Under the pieces are notes generated by a model. It searched no databases and had not been told where the DNA came from. It saw only the letters and a list, made by a program, of their open reading frames with translations. DNA of 64,000 nt from CAYUQT01 sp964596165 (GTDB taxonomy: Bacteria > Planctomycetota > Phycisphaerae > UBA1845 > JAFGLZ01). Both the position numbers and the translations under genes were made by a program. Position 1 is the first letter of the stretch. Each line of letters opens with the position of its first letter. Of the stretch, positions 33,322 to 42,494 are shown piece after piece. The stretch covers positions 124,001 to 188,000 of the forward strand of contig CAZQTW010000001.1 in NCBI GenBank assembly GCA_964596165.1, written 5' to 3'.

Positions 33322-36300
33322 ATGAGAAATGCTGCCGTCCCAGTCGTGGCGCTCGTATCGCTGCTCACGCCGGTCCACTTCGCGGCCGTGCAGACCTCGG
33401 GAGCAGAGGGCTCGACGACGTTCCACGCCTCGTTCGACGCCTGGCCCATCGCTGATGTGGCCGCGGGTGCACGGATGCCCGTCCTAACCGTCGGCTCGCC
33501 TCGGCTCGGCGACGGCAAGTTCGGCCGCGGCCTGTTGCTCGACGGGAACAGCTACATCGAATTCTCCCCCGCCGGCAACGTGAACGGCCAGGCGTGCACC
33601 ATCTGTCTGTGGGTCAAGCTCGATCAATGGGGCCTGAAGAAGTACGACAACATCCTTGGCCTTAGCGACGGCAACCAGAACGCGCTGCACCTGGAGCGAG
33701 CCGACCCCGACGGGCGGCTTCGAATCGTCTTCGGTGGACCCGATACGGCCGATGGAAGCAAGACGCGCAATTACTTCTCCAAAGCCCCGCTCGAAACCGG
33801 TCGCTGGTACCACGTGGCAGTTGCCTGGGACGCCGGCAAACCGCTGTTCGAGTACTACCTCGACGGCCGGCTTCAGGCGCGGGACGACAAACCCGGGCCA
33901 TTCCCCACTCAACCCCCCGTCCTGCTCGTCGGGGCCGGATTCGGAAGACTTGAACGATCGATCAAGGGCACGATCGATGAACTCCGCATCTTCGGGCAAT
34001 GCCTGAGCGGCGAGGCCATCGTACGTGTGATGAATGAGAAGCCCGACCCATCGGCGCCATCCGTCCTGACGGGACGTGCCGTACTCGCACGTATAGGCGC
34101 CGATGATGCAACAGTAACGGTTGGCGAACACCCCGACGCGGGCGGTCGGTTCATCCTCGGTCCGCTCCGACCGTCGGTCGATGTCGGCGGTCGCACCTAC
34201 GTCTGTCAGAAGTGGCAAGACGTCACGCCGGATCAGACCCCATCCAGACTCGGTGCCGCGAACAGCCTGGCCTGTACGGCAACGCCCGTTGATCCGTCGA
34301 AATCCGGCGAGGCCGCCCCTGTTTGTTTGAAGCTGACCGTTCAGGCGCTCAAAGAACATCCCGCCGTCCTATTGACCTGTAACGCAACGAATACCGGCAA
34401 AGAGACCGTCCGCATCAGTTCGATCGCCCTGCGGCCGCCGAACAATCAGACGAACGCGGGCATGCTGGTGCCTGCGATCGGTGTCATGATCTTCACGGAC
34501 TCCGCCGGTCTGACGGGCTCCGGCGTCCACCCGTTGAGCGGCGCCCGGGACCGCGATCACGGCTCGAACGGGGCGACGGTGATCGCGGACGGGCGGAACG
34601 ATGCCGCCTTTGGATTCTCAGGCGTATCGTTCGAGAGGACGCATCCGCATGTTGTGATCCGCACGTCGCCCGGCGGCGGGTTGCGACAAGCGGAAGTGAC
34701 GTGTGGTTATCCGGGCGGCTGGCGACTGGCCCCGGGAGAAACAGCCGCTTCCGAGACCATTGCTTTTCACCTACCGCCCGCGGGCCATTTGCCGGGACTG
34801 GCCGGCCACGCCGCGCTGGAGCACTGGGCCGACCTGGTCATGGGGGTGGGCAATCTCAAACCGCCCAAGTTCTGCCCCTGCGGATACAACTCATGGTACG
34901 CCTATCGATTGATCATCTCCGAGGATCTGGTACTTGCGAACGCGCGGATCATCGCCAAGCGATTCGCCCCACTGGGCTGCACGAACTTCCAGATCGACCA
35001 CGGCTGGCAGTACAAGGACGTCTGCGGGAACTGGGTACCCAACGACCGTTTTCCTCATGGCTTCCCATGGCTGGCGAATGAGCTGAAGAAGATGGGAATG
35101 ACGTTTGGCCTGTGGACCGCGGTGAGTCAGATGTCCGAGTTCGCACCGTTTTGTCGAGAGCAGCCGGAAGCCCTCGCAAAGGACTCGCAAGGCAACCCGC
35201 TGGTCACCGACGCCCACTGGTTCTGGGCGCCGCACGGCAAGTGCTACCTGGTCGACCCGACGCATCCGAAAGGCGAGGCGTTCTATGAAGAGGCCGGCCG
35301 GCTCGCCCGCCAACACGGCTGCTGGTACCTGAAGAACGATTTTCAGGGCAACCTGCTGTCGGGCGGCCTGAACCTACACGACAAGGACATCATCCGCGGC
35401 ATCCCCGTCTGGCGCAAGGCGATGGCGGCGTTTGCACGTGGGAGAGGCGACGACATGGCCTACCACGCCTGCAACGCCCCTTTGAACGCCGTCGCCGGTT
35501 TGTGCGATGTGGCCTGGGTCCACGCGGACCTGGGCAACCCACGCGGGGCATGGGACTGGCTGGCACAATTCACGGATCAGTTTGCCTGCCGGTATCACGT
35601 CAGTGGCAAGTTCTACTGGTCCGACCCGGACTACCTGCAGGTGGGTCAGGGCGATCTGGCCGAGACCCAGTGGCGAATCGCCATGTGCGGTCTCGGCGGC
35701 GGCCCGGCCTACATTTGCGACCGCCTGCCCGATCTACCCGAGGAACGACTGGCGATGATCCCGCTGGTCCTACCCAGTTACAGGCAGGTCGCTCGACCGA
35801 TAGACCTGTTCGATCACGAGGGCTACGCTCGCGTCTGGCACTTGCCGATCAAGACAGCCTGGGGGCAGTGGCATGTCGTCGGCTTGTTCAACCTCGACAA
35901 CACGCCGAGTACGGCATCGCTCCGACTCGAACGTCTGGGACTCGACCCCACGCGACCGCACCTGGTCTTGGACTTTTTCTCCGGCAAACCCGCCGGAATC
36001 CTTCAGGTCCCTGCGGGGCTGGGGGCTTCGCTCAATGTTCCATTGGGACCCCATCAGACGAAGTTGCTTCGGCTCACGGCCGTCGGTGACGTACCAATCG
36101 TGGCTGGCACCGACATGCACGTGACCCAGGGCGGAGTGGAACTGGCCGATGTCACCTGGGACCAAGCCAAGGGGGTTCTCAGCGGCCGGGCCTTGCGCGC
36201 CCCCGGCATCACGGGCCGCATATTTGTTTACGTTCCCGACGGTTATGCGCCAATCGGAGGCGCCGAACCGGTATCGCCGTCCGTGGTGGCCCTGCCGATG

Positions 36301-36351
36301 ACATTCGTCGGCAACGAACAAGCTTGGTCGGTCGAATTTCGCCGACGCTAG
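33322..36351 (+). CDS. exported LamG plus clan GH-D glycosidase (alpha-galactosidase-like)
   Basis: The product has 1009 residues. A signal peptide (VPVVALVSLLTPVHFAAV) is followed by a LamG/concanavalin-like domain at about 30-235 (ACTICLWVKLDQWG, GRWYHVAVAWDAGKPLFEYYLDGRL, GTIDELRIFGQ). A beta-sandwich precedes the catalytic barrel, which starts near residue 515 (GYNSWYAY). The nucleophile Asp673 is in WYLKNDFQGN. The segment YWSDPDYLQVG (acid/base Asp770) matches the W-x-D-P-D motif of GH27/GH36 alpha-galactosidases. A C-terminal beta domain ends the protein. Predicted role: cleavage of alpha-galactosides or related sugars from polysaccharide outside the cytoplasm. The exact substrate is unknown; other GH-D activities are possible. 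Confidence 0.85.
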   Translation: MRNAAVPVVALVSLLTPVHFAAVQTSGAEGSTTFHASFDAWPIADVAAGARMPVLTVGSPRLGDGKFGRGLLLDGNSYIEFSPAGNVNGQACTICLWVKLDQWGLKKYDNILGLSDGNQNALHLERADPDGRLRIVFGGPDTADGSKTRNYFSKAPLETGRWYHVAVAWDAGKPLFEYYLDGRLQARDDKPGPFPTQPPVLLVGAGFGRLERSIKGTIDELRIFGQCLSGEAIVRVMNEKPDPSAPSVLTGRAVLARIGADDATVTVGEHPDAGGRFILGPLRPSVDVGGRTYVCQKWQDVTPDQTPSRLGAANSLACTATPVDPSKSGEAAPVCLKLTVQALKEHPAVLLTCNATNTGKETVRISSIALRPPNNQTNAGMLVPAIGVMIFTDSAGLTGSGVHPLSGARDRDHGSNGATVIADGRNDAAFGFSGVSFERTHPHVVIRTSPGGGLRQAEVTCGYPGGWRLAPGETAASETIAFHLPPAGHLPGLAGHAALEHWADLVMGVGNLKPPKFCPCGYNSWYAYRLIISEDLVLANARIIAKRFAPLGCTNFQIDHGWQYKDVCGNWVPNDRFPHGFPWLANELKKMGMTFGLWTAVSQMSEFAPFCREQPEALAKDSQGNPLVTDAHWFWAPHGKCYLVDPTHPKGEAFYEEAGRLARQHGCWYLKNDFQGNLLSGGLNLHDKDIIRGIPVWRKAMAAFARGRGDDMAYHACNAPLNAVAGLCDVAWVHADLGNPRGAWDWLAQFTDQFACRYHVSGKFYWSDPDYLQVGQGDLAETQWRIAMCGLGGGPAYICDRLPDLPEERLAMIPLVLPSYRQVARPIDLFDHEGYARVWHLPIKTAWGQWHVVGLFNLDNTPSTASLRLERLGLDPTRPHLVLDFFSGKPAGILQVPAGLGASLNVPLGPHQTKLLRLTAVGDVPIVAGTDMHVTQGGVELADVTWDQAKGVLSGRALRAPGITGRIFVYVPDGYAPIGGAEPVSPSVVALPMTFVGNEQAWSVEFRRR

Positions 36352-36433
36352 GGCGTTGGGAATTTGCGGTTGACGCGGACCGTCAGAACGTGTAGTTGAG
36401 ACGCCCACAAAGCTGTTAGTGAACAGTACGTTG

Positions 36434-36467
36434 CCGGGCCCCTTAACGAACTTCGGTTGGGTCCCGG
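36434..36467. terminator. imperfect long hairpin after the glycosidase gene
   Basis: CCGGGCCCC (36434-36442) pairs with GGGTCCCGG (36459-36467) with one mismatch, and the loop itself can pair (AACGAA with TTCGGTT). It is 83 bases after the glycosidase stop and 37 bases before the next GTG start. No T-run follows, so it may be a factor-independent-like terminator, an attenuator or an mRNA-stabilising hairpin. Confidence 0.35.
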
Positions 36468-36504
36468 GTGTGAGGTTATCGTCCTACGGGAAAGGTGAAC
36501 TGTC

Positions 36505-38250
36505 GTGCAGCACAGCAGATTATCTATCGCGTTTGCAGGGATCGTGGTCTTGTCGTGTCTGCCAGTGACGGCGCCGGCCGAACAGGCGCCGGCTGCCCCC
36601 AAGGGCAAGGAGATCGACAAGGAAGCGTTGAAGACCAAGCTCCGAAGCCTCCAAAACAAGGACAAGGCTACAACCGCGAAGGCCGAGAACGCTCCGGGAC
36701 AAGCGGCCGCCTCCAAACCACCCAAGAAAGAGAAGCAGGAAACGAAGATCGATGTCACTCAGATGGGCAAGTTGGTCTACAACCAAGCCGCGGGCTTCGG
36801 CCTGCCGGTCCCGCCGGGCTGGTCCGCAAAGATCGAGGGCACCAAGATCATTTTGACGTCCCCCGGCGCCCCGGCCGATCAGACCGTCATCACGATGGGA
36901 CCCGAGCCTTCGGATCTGGAGGCGATGGACTACCTCGCTGAGAAACAGAAGGAAATGGCCGATAGGGATAAGATCTTCACGATTCCCCAGCCGCCCCAGG
37001 ACTTCCTTGACAAGACGATCTACATCGCCGGATACATGGACAATAAGGCCCAACCGCCCGGAATTGGTGCGATCTTGGTCATGGATCGCCCCGGCGATCA
37101 GGTCTTCGTGATTCGCGTCCTCACGCGCGACGAAGGACTGCTCAAGAACACGGCGGTTCTGGGATCGTTGGCGATGCTCCGATTTCGCGGCGAACCGCTG
37201 CCCAGTATCGACCAATTGATGAAAGCCCGAGAGAAGAAGGTCCGCCTGGTGCCCGATCGGATCGTGTTCGAACCCGGAAAGGGCACAAGAGCCGACATGC
37301 GACTGCCCAAGATCATCAAAGACTTCGCAAAGAAGAACGGCGCTAAGGGGTCCCTGAACCGCTACCGCATGGCGATCGCCACCCCCAAGTCCTACAACCT
37401 CGACAAGGTGTGGCCGGTGTTGTTCATCGGCGGGGCGGTCACTGAAGAAGAGATCGCACGATACCAAAACCTGGCGGACGAGGTGGGGGTCGTGGTGGTC
37501 GCTCTGGCGCAACAGCAAGACGCGCCTGCTTGGTCCGCCGAGGTCCGGACAAGGGTCTGCCATCATGCCTTCGGTCATCTGAGCAGGGTCATGGCTTTGG
37601 ACCGAACCCGCGTGTACCTCATGGACAGCGGAGCGAACGGCAAGGGGGTACAGATCGTCGCGGCTCTCCTGCCGCTTTGCCGGGGAGTCATTTGCCACAA
37701 TTGCGGCGAGGACGAACTGACGGCCGTCCTGGCGCAATCCGCTGATGCGAAGGTGCGTCTGGCCGCCGCGGCGGCCACCACGACGGCGAGCAAGACGGTC
37801 ACGCCGGCGCAGGCCGAGGCCCTCGTCGCCGCATGGAAGAAGGCCGGCCTCACGGATGCAAAGGCTTTCGTCGGCAAAGACGACCGCCAAAGCGTCCGCG
37901 ACGCATTGAAATGGTTGCTGGATCGCGACCAGGCCGCGTTGTCGAAGGAATTGCCGAAGATGATGGCCGATGCCGAGGCCTTGTCCAAGGACAAGCCCGG
38001 CGAGGCCTTGACCCTGTACAGGCGAATCGTCGGTAGCGGCCTGAAAGGCGAGCAAACCGATAAGGCGGCCAAGGCGGTCAAGGAGTTGTACGAGAAGTAC
38101 CGCGCATTGGCGAAGCAGGTGTCCACGCAGGGGACTGAATCCGACGCGACGAAGGTCGCGGACTCTTTGGACATAGCCCTGAAGTTCCAGGGCTCCCTCG
38201 AAGGCAGCCAACTTTTGTCGATGCTCTTGCCGTCGCTGAAAGCGCAATAG
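36505..38250 (+). CDS. exported protein with degenerate alpha/beta-hydrolase-like domain
   Basis: The 581-residue protein starts at a GTG preceded by AAAGGTG. Residues 1-25 are a signal peptide and residues 26-85 a lysine/alanine-rich linker. Residues about 90-235 form an unassigned alpha+beta domain (YNQAAGFGLPVPPGW, FVIRVLTRDEGLL). Residues about 270-400 resemble an esterase or PHB-depolymerase-like domain (RYRMAIATPKSYNLDKVWPVLFIGG), but the usual GxSxG elbow reads YLMDSGANGKG, so catalysis is doubtful. The C-terminal 150 residues are helical and lysine-rich. No family name can be given with confidence. It stands alone between the glycosidase and sulfatase genes. Confidence 0.75.
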   Translation: MQHSRLSIAFAGIVVLSCLPVTAPAEQAPAAPKGKEIDKEALKTKLRSLQNKDKATTAKAENAPGQAAASKPPKKEKQETKIDVTQMGKLVYNQAAGFGLPVPPGWSAKIEGTKIILTSPGAPADQTVITMGPEPSDLEAMDYLAEKQKEMADRDKIFTIPQPPQDFLDKTIYIAGYMDNKAQPPGIGAILVMDRPGDQVFVIRVLTRDEGLLKNTAVLGSLAMLRFRGEPLPSIDQLMKAREKKVRLVPDRIVFEPGKGTRADMRLPKIIKDFAKKNGAKGSLNRYRMAIATPKSYNLDKVWPVLFIGGAVTEEEIARYQNLADEVGVVVVALAQQQDAPAWSAEVRTRVCHHAFGHLSRVMALDRTRVYLMDSGANGKGVQIVAALLPLCRGVICHNCGEDELTAVLAQSADAKVRLAAAAATTTASKTVTPAQAEALVAAWKKAGLTDAKAFVGKDDRQSVRDALKWLLDRDQAALSKELPKMMADAEALSKDKPGEALTLYRRIVGSGLKGEQTDKAAKAVKELYEKYRALAKQVSTQGTESDATKVADSLDIALKFQGSLEGSQLLSMLLPSLKAQ

Positions 38251-38622
38251 CCGTGTGACACCCCTATCGGACGATGGCTTGACGCGAAACGACGTCTGAT
38301 CGACCTGATCGGTCCGGTGAGGCCGTCGCGAAGGCGAAATCCGCCGCACGTGTGGCGATGGTCTCGGCAAGAACAGATTGCGTGAAGGGGCTGATGCCTA
38401 CCTTATCCTTGGCAGATCAGATTGACAGTCTCGCTCCGCGGCCGGCCGGGACCAAGCGCACTCGAACACTCATTGCCGTATCCGCCCGCCGCACCGGCGG
38501 CTCACGGACGCCACAGGCGCGGATGGCCGGCCTGACTACCATAGACGATATGGCTCGTTCAGGATCTGCCCTGCGCCTTCGCGGCAGGATGGGGTACACT
38601 GACAGGGTGGCGGAGCAATCCG
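38251..38622. other. intergenic region without a recognised gene
   Basis: This is 372 bases between the hypothetical exported protein and the sulfatase-TPR gene. A plus-strand frame from 38352 crosses into the sulfatase gene but lacks motifs. A TACACT near 38595 could be a -10 box, but no matching -35 was found. Confidence 0.4.
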
Positions 38623-41241
38623 ATGGCCGATCAGCGCAACATTCAATCCACAGAATCCCGAAGCATCCGGGCTTCCGCACTGCTGATACTTGTTCTTGCC
38701 GCCCTCGCGATTGCAGTCGCCCTTCTGGCGCGTCGGTCCGACCCCAATGATGTCGATCGTATTGAGTCGGTTACCGGGGCCCTGCGTGACTTCAATCTCC
38801 TGGTGATCAGTGTCGATACGCTCAGGGCCGACCGGCTCGGCTGCTACGGCTATGCGGCAGGCGGAACCCCCACGATCGACCGGCTGGCCGCCGAGGGTGT
38901 CCGATGCGCCCGGGTGGTTACCCCCTCGCCCTTGACCCTCCCCGCTCATGCGTCCCTCCTCACCGGCGTCAACCCGCAACGACACGGCGCGCGGGACAAC
39001 GCATTGTTCAGCGTGTCCAAGGACATGAACACCCTCGCGCGGATCATGCGGGAGCACGGTTACAGCACCGGTGCGGCCGTGAGTTCGTTCGTGCTGGACC
39101 GGCGGTTTGGTCTGGACCAGGGATTCGAGTTCTATGCCGACGACATGACGGCGGACGGCAAGACCCAGGCGTTCGGATTTCGCGAACGACGCGCTGAGGC
39201 CACCAACACACACGCGATCCGGTGGTTGGAGGAGCACGACAGGAACCGGTTTTTCCTCTTCGTGCACTACTACGATCCGCACTTCCCGTACGCCCCTCCG
39301 GAGCCGTTTGCGGAGCACTATGCCGAACGGCCCTACGACGGAGAAATCGCCTACGTCGATTCTCAGATCGCCAGACTGCTTGAAGCGCTCGACCGTTTGG
39401 AGATCCGACAACGCACGCTCATCGTGCTCGTCAGCGATCACGGCGAGGCATTCGGCGAGCACGGTGAGACCACGCACGGCCTTCTCATCTATGACACGAC
39501 GCTGCTGGTACCGCTGGTGCTCAGCGCGCCGGCACGGCTGCCCAAGGGAGTGACCCTTCACCGGCAGGTCGGACTGATCGATGTCATGCCGACTCTTCTC
39601 GATCTTCTCGGCCGGCCGATACCCGCGGGATTGGACGGAGTAAGTCTTCTTCGACCCGCGGGTGCGCCGCGGGATCTGTACATCGAAACGCTGCACCCCA
39701 AAGTCATGCACAACTGGTCGCCCTTGGTCGGGATACGACGTGACGACGTGAAATACATCTTGGCGCCCAAACCCGAATTATACGATCTCCGAAATGATCC
39801 GAATGAGACAAACAACCTGTTCGCGCAACGAACCGAACTGGCAAACCGGTTGCACGCCGGGTTGCGACGTCTTGCCGGCGGCGATCCTCAGATGATGGCG
39901 GCGGTGTCCGGAAATCTGCCCCTGGATGAAGAGTCACGACAGAAGCTGGCGGGGCTCGGCTACGTGATGACCGCCACGGCGCCGACAACGTCTGCAGTGC
40001 TGCCCGACCCGAAGGACATGGTGGGCCACTGGACCACCATGGAGCAAGCGGAGACACTCGCCGGCGCGGGGCGTTATGCCGAGGCATTCGCGCTGCTGGA
40101 GACGCTGGTCCACCATTACCCCCAGGACGCTCGGGCCACGGGCGCGCTGGCGGAGTGCTGTCTCAATCTCGGTCGCTTCGAGGAGGCCGTCACGTTGTTT
40201 GAGCGACAAGCGTCGCTTCTACCTCGAAAGGCCGGTCCCCTGGCGGGTGCGGGATTGGCAATGATTCAACTGGGCAAGCGTCAAGAAGCCGAAGCGGCGT
40301 TGACTGCATCGATCAGGGAGGATCCGGAAAACCCGGCGGCCCTCTTCGGAATGGGTCTTCTGGCGGCGGCCGGCGGTCGAGAAACCGAGGCCATCGCGTT
40401 TCTCGAACGATGCGTGGCCGCCGGACGAGGCAGTCGAACGGCGCCGGCATACTATAACCTCGGCGTTCTCCACGAGCGGGCCGGACGGTCGACGGAAGCA
40501 AGGAGATCGTTCGAGCAATCGCTCGCCCTCGACCCCCACTACATTCCAGCCGCCATGGCCTTGGCCCGTCTTCTCCAGAATGAACAGAAGGCCGACCAGG
40601 CCATCGGAGTTCTTGAGAAGGCCCTGGGAAACCGATCCGCTCCCGAGGCCCGTCTTCAACTCGGTCGGCTGCTGATCGGCTCCGGACGGACGGACGAAGC
40701 TATCGCTCAGTTTCAGAGGATCGTCAAGGATGATCCCGACCACGCCCCGGCCCACCTGGAGCTGGGACTTGCCTTCCGTCGCCATGGGGACGTAGCCGGC
40801 TCCGTGAAGTGCTTTCGGCGTGCTCTAGCTCTGGATCCCAAGGACCCCGGCGTCAAGCTCCATCTGGGCGTCTCGTTGGCTCAAGACGGGAATCTGGAGG
40901 AGGCTCGCACCTTCCTCGAGGGCGCGGTGAAAGATGCCCCCCACTGGGCCCAGGCCCGTTACAACCTTGGCGTGCTTCTCGCGATGCAGCGAGAACTGCA
41001 GGCTGCGGCCAGGGAATTCGCCGAGGCCGTGCGGCTCGATCCCGCGGACGCCGGTGCGCGTAATGCATTCGGCCAAGTGCTTTTGGAACTCAAGCGGCCG
41101 GAGGAGGCTCTAGCCCAGTTCAACGAGGCCTTGAAGATCGATCCACACTTCAAGCCCGCCCGCGAGAATCTGAATCGGGCGTTGACGCGGCCCTCCACGA
41201 CCCGGCCGACGCCCTCGACCGCGAATGCGTCGGCACGGTAA
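38623..41241 (+). CDS. membrane-anchored sulfatase-like protein with TPR tail
   Basis: The 872-residue protein has one membrane anchor at about 17-36. Residues 58-400 are an alkaline-phosphatase-fold sulfatase-like domain (LLVISVDTLRADRLGCYGY with metal ligand Asp65, FVHYYDPHFPYAPPEPF, VLVSDHGEAFGEHG, PLVLSAPARLPKG). The position of the modified Cys/Ser of sulfatases is Thr105 in TLPAHASLLTG, and the following Arg is His109. It therefore cannot form formylglycine and may instead act as a phospho- or transferase-type enzyme with a Thr nucleophile, as in phosphoethanolamine transferases. From about 465 to 860 there are 10 or more TPR units (FEEAVTLFERQASLLP, GVLHERAGRSTEARRSFEQS). A GT4 gene follows 11 bases later. 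Probably envelope glycan modification. Confidence 0.87.
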   Translation: MADQRNIQSTESRSIRASALLILVLAALAIAVALLARRSDPNDVDRIESVTGALRDFNLLVISVDTLRADRLGCYGYAAGGTPTIDRLAAEGVRCARVVTPSPLTLPAHASLLTGVNPQRHGARDNALFSVSKDMNTLARIMREHGYSTGAAVSSFVLDRRFGLDQGFEFYADDMTADGKTQAFGFRERRAEATNTHAIRWLEEHDRNRFFLFVHYYDPHFPYAPPEPFAEHYAERPYDGEIAYVDSQIARLLEALDRLEIRQRTLIVLVSDHGEAFGEHGETTHGLLIYDTTLLVPLVLSAPARLPKGVTLHRQVGLIDVMPTLLDLLGRPIPAGLDGVSLLRPAGAPRDLYIETLHPKVMHNWSPLVGIRRDDVKYILAPKPELYDLRNDPNETNNLFAQRTELANRLHAGLRRLAGGDPQMMAAVSGNLPLDEESRQKLAGLGYVMTATAPTTSAVLPDPKDMVGHWTTMEQAETLAGAGRYAEAFALLETLVHHYPQDARATGALAECCLNLGRFEEAVTLFERQASLLPRKAGPLAGAGLAMIQLGKRQEAEAALTASIREDPENPAALFGMGLLAAAGGRETEAIAFLERCVAAGRGSRTAPAYYNLGVLHERAGRSTEARRSFEQSLALDPHYIPAAMALARLLQNEQKADQAIGVLEKALGNRSAPEARLQLGRLLIGSGRTDEAIAQFQRIVKDDPDHAPAHLELGLAFRRHGDVAGSVKCFRRALALDPKDPGVKLHLGVSLAQDGNLEEARTFLEGAVKDAPHWAQARYNLGVLLAMQRELQAAAREFAEAVRLDPADAGARNAFGQVLLELKRPEEALAQFNEALKIDPHFKPARENLNRALTRPSTTRPTPSTANASAR

Positions 41242-41252
41242 TAGGACGGCAT

Positions 41253-42401
41253 TTGCCACGCTGCGTGGCGGCGGATATAAGACGCGGTGTGAGAGGCAAG
41301 CCCACTGTGTGCGACGTGGCCATCATAGGCGGCCTGCCGCCGCCCTACGGCGGCGTGTCCGTCCACATTAAGCGTCTGCTGGCACACTTGGACCGCGCGG
41401 GGATTCACTACCACCTCTACAACACGGGGCTGGACCCCACGGCCAGCGAACGGATCACGCCCGTCGGCCGACGCGGCCTGAAATGGTTTCTGCAATACCT
41501 CGTATGCGGCAGGGAACCGGTCGTCTACGTCCATACCAGCCAATGGGGGATCTGGGCGGCGACATGGTGGCTTTCGCGAGTCCGGGGGAAGGCCGTGGTC
41601 ATCGCGCTGCACACGGATTCGCTCCGTCGACTGTGGCCGGTTCGCGGTCGGCCGGCGAAGCGAGCAATCCTTGCCGCCTTTCGAGCCGCGCACACGCTGG
41701 TGGCCGTCAATTCGCACATTCGAGATTTTCTCGAGCAGACGGGCGGCCTGGGTCACAAGACCGTCGTCATCCCGGCCTTCATCGAACCGCCCGACGATCC
41801 GTCGAACCAGACGGAGATCGCTCCCGCGGTTCGCTCGTTCTGCGAATCGCATCGGCCCATCATCCTGGCCAATGGGGCACCGATCCTCTACGATGACGGA
41901 CGTGACCTCTATGGCATCGACATGACCATCGAGATGGCGGCCAGACTCCGCGAAGTCTGGCCTCACATCGGCGTCATCTGGTATGTGCTCAAGTTTCCCG
42001 GCTGGAATCCCTCGTACCTAAACCGGATGACCGATCACATCCGACGTAGGAATCTGGACGCCCACTGGCTTTTTGTCGAACCCACGGGCGAGATGTATCC
42101 GCTTTTCCGAAGCGTGGATCTTTTCGTGCGTCCGACGTGCAGCGACGGCGACGCCGTCAGCGTCAGGGAGGCCTTGTACTTCCGCGTGCCCACCGTCGCC
42201 AGCGATGCCTCGCCGAGGCCCAACGGTACCATCGTGTTTCATTCTCGCGATCTGGAGGACTACGTGGCGAAAGTCCGTGATGCGCTTGCGTCAAACGACC
42301 GGGAGCGAGCCAAGCCGGCCGAGCAGCCGGAAAGTAGCGCCGTCGGAGAAGCGATCGCCCTCCTCGATCGCATTGTCAAGGAGCGGAAATCGGGGCGATG
42401 A
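41253..42401 (+). CDS. GT4-type glycosyltransferase
   Basis: The frame opens at a TTG (382 codons). A GTG at 41307, ten bases after GAGAGG, is an equally good start and would give about 364 residues. The N-terminal Rossmann half has IIGGLPPPYGGVSVHIKRLLAHL, the donor-side entry motif of GT4 enzymes. The C-terminal half has WLFVEPTGEMYPLFRSVDLFVRPTCSDGDAVSVREALYFRVPTVASD, including the E(x7)E-like region that binds the nucleotide sugar. There is no membrane segment. It would transfer a sugar from a nucleotide sugar onto an acceptor glycan in the cytoplasm. It is adjacent to the sulfatase-TPR gene and probably co-transcribed. Confidence 0.9.
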   Translation: MPRCVAADIRRGVRGKPTVCDVAIIGGLPPPYGGVSVHIKRLLAHLDRAGIHYHLYNTGLDPTASERITPVGRRGLKWFLQYLVCGREPVVYVHTSQWGIWAATWWLSRVRGKAVVIALHTDSLRRLWPVRGRPAKRAILAAFRAAHTLVAVNSHIRDFLEQTGGLGHKTVVIPAFIEPPDDPSNQTEIAPAVRSFCESHRPIILANGAPILYDDGRDLYGIDMTIEMAARLREVWPHIGVIWYVLKFPGWNPSYLNRMTDHIRRRNLDAHWLFVEPTGEMYPLFRSVDLFVRPTCSDGDAVSVREALYFRVPTVASDASPRPNGTIVFHSRDLEDYVAKVRDALASNDRERAKPAEQPESSAVGEAIALLDRIVKERKSGR

Positions 42402-42494
42402 TTCCCCACCCATGGACACGAGGGCCCGGCATCCGCCATACTCCTCACATGGTCCTCGGTCGTAACTGGCGGTCCTAAGGAGGATAGTGACCTC

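Noticed and set aside
36520..38370. Minus-strand open frame of about 616 codons opposite the exported hypothetical gene
   Set aside because: The plus-strand frame has a ribosome binding site, a signal peptide and balanced composition; the antisense frame is rich in Arg, His and Gln without motifs.
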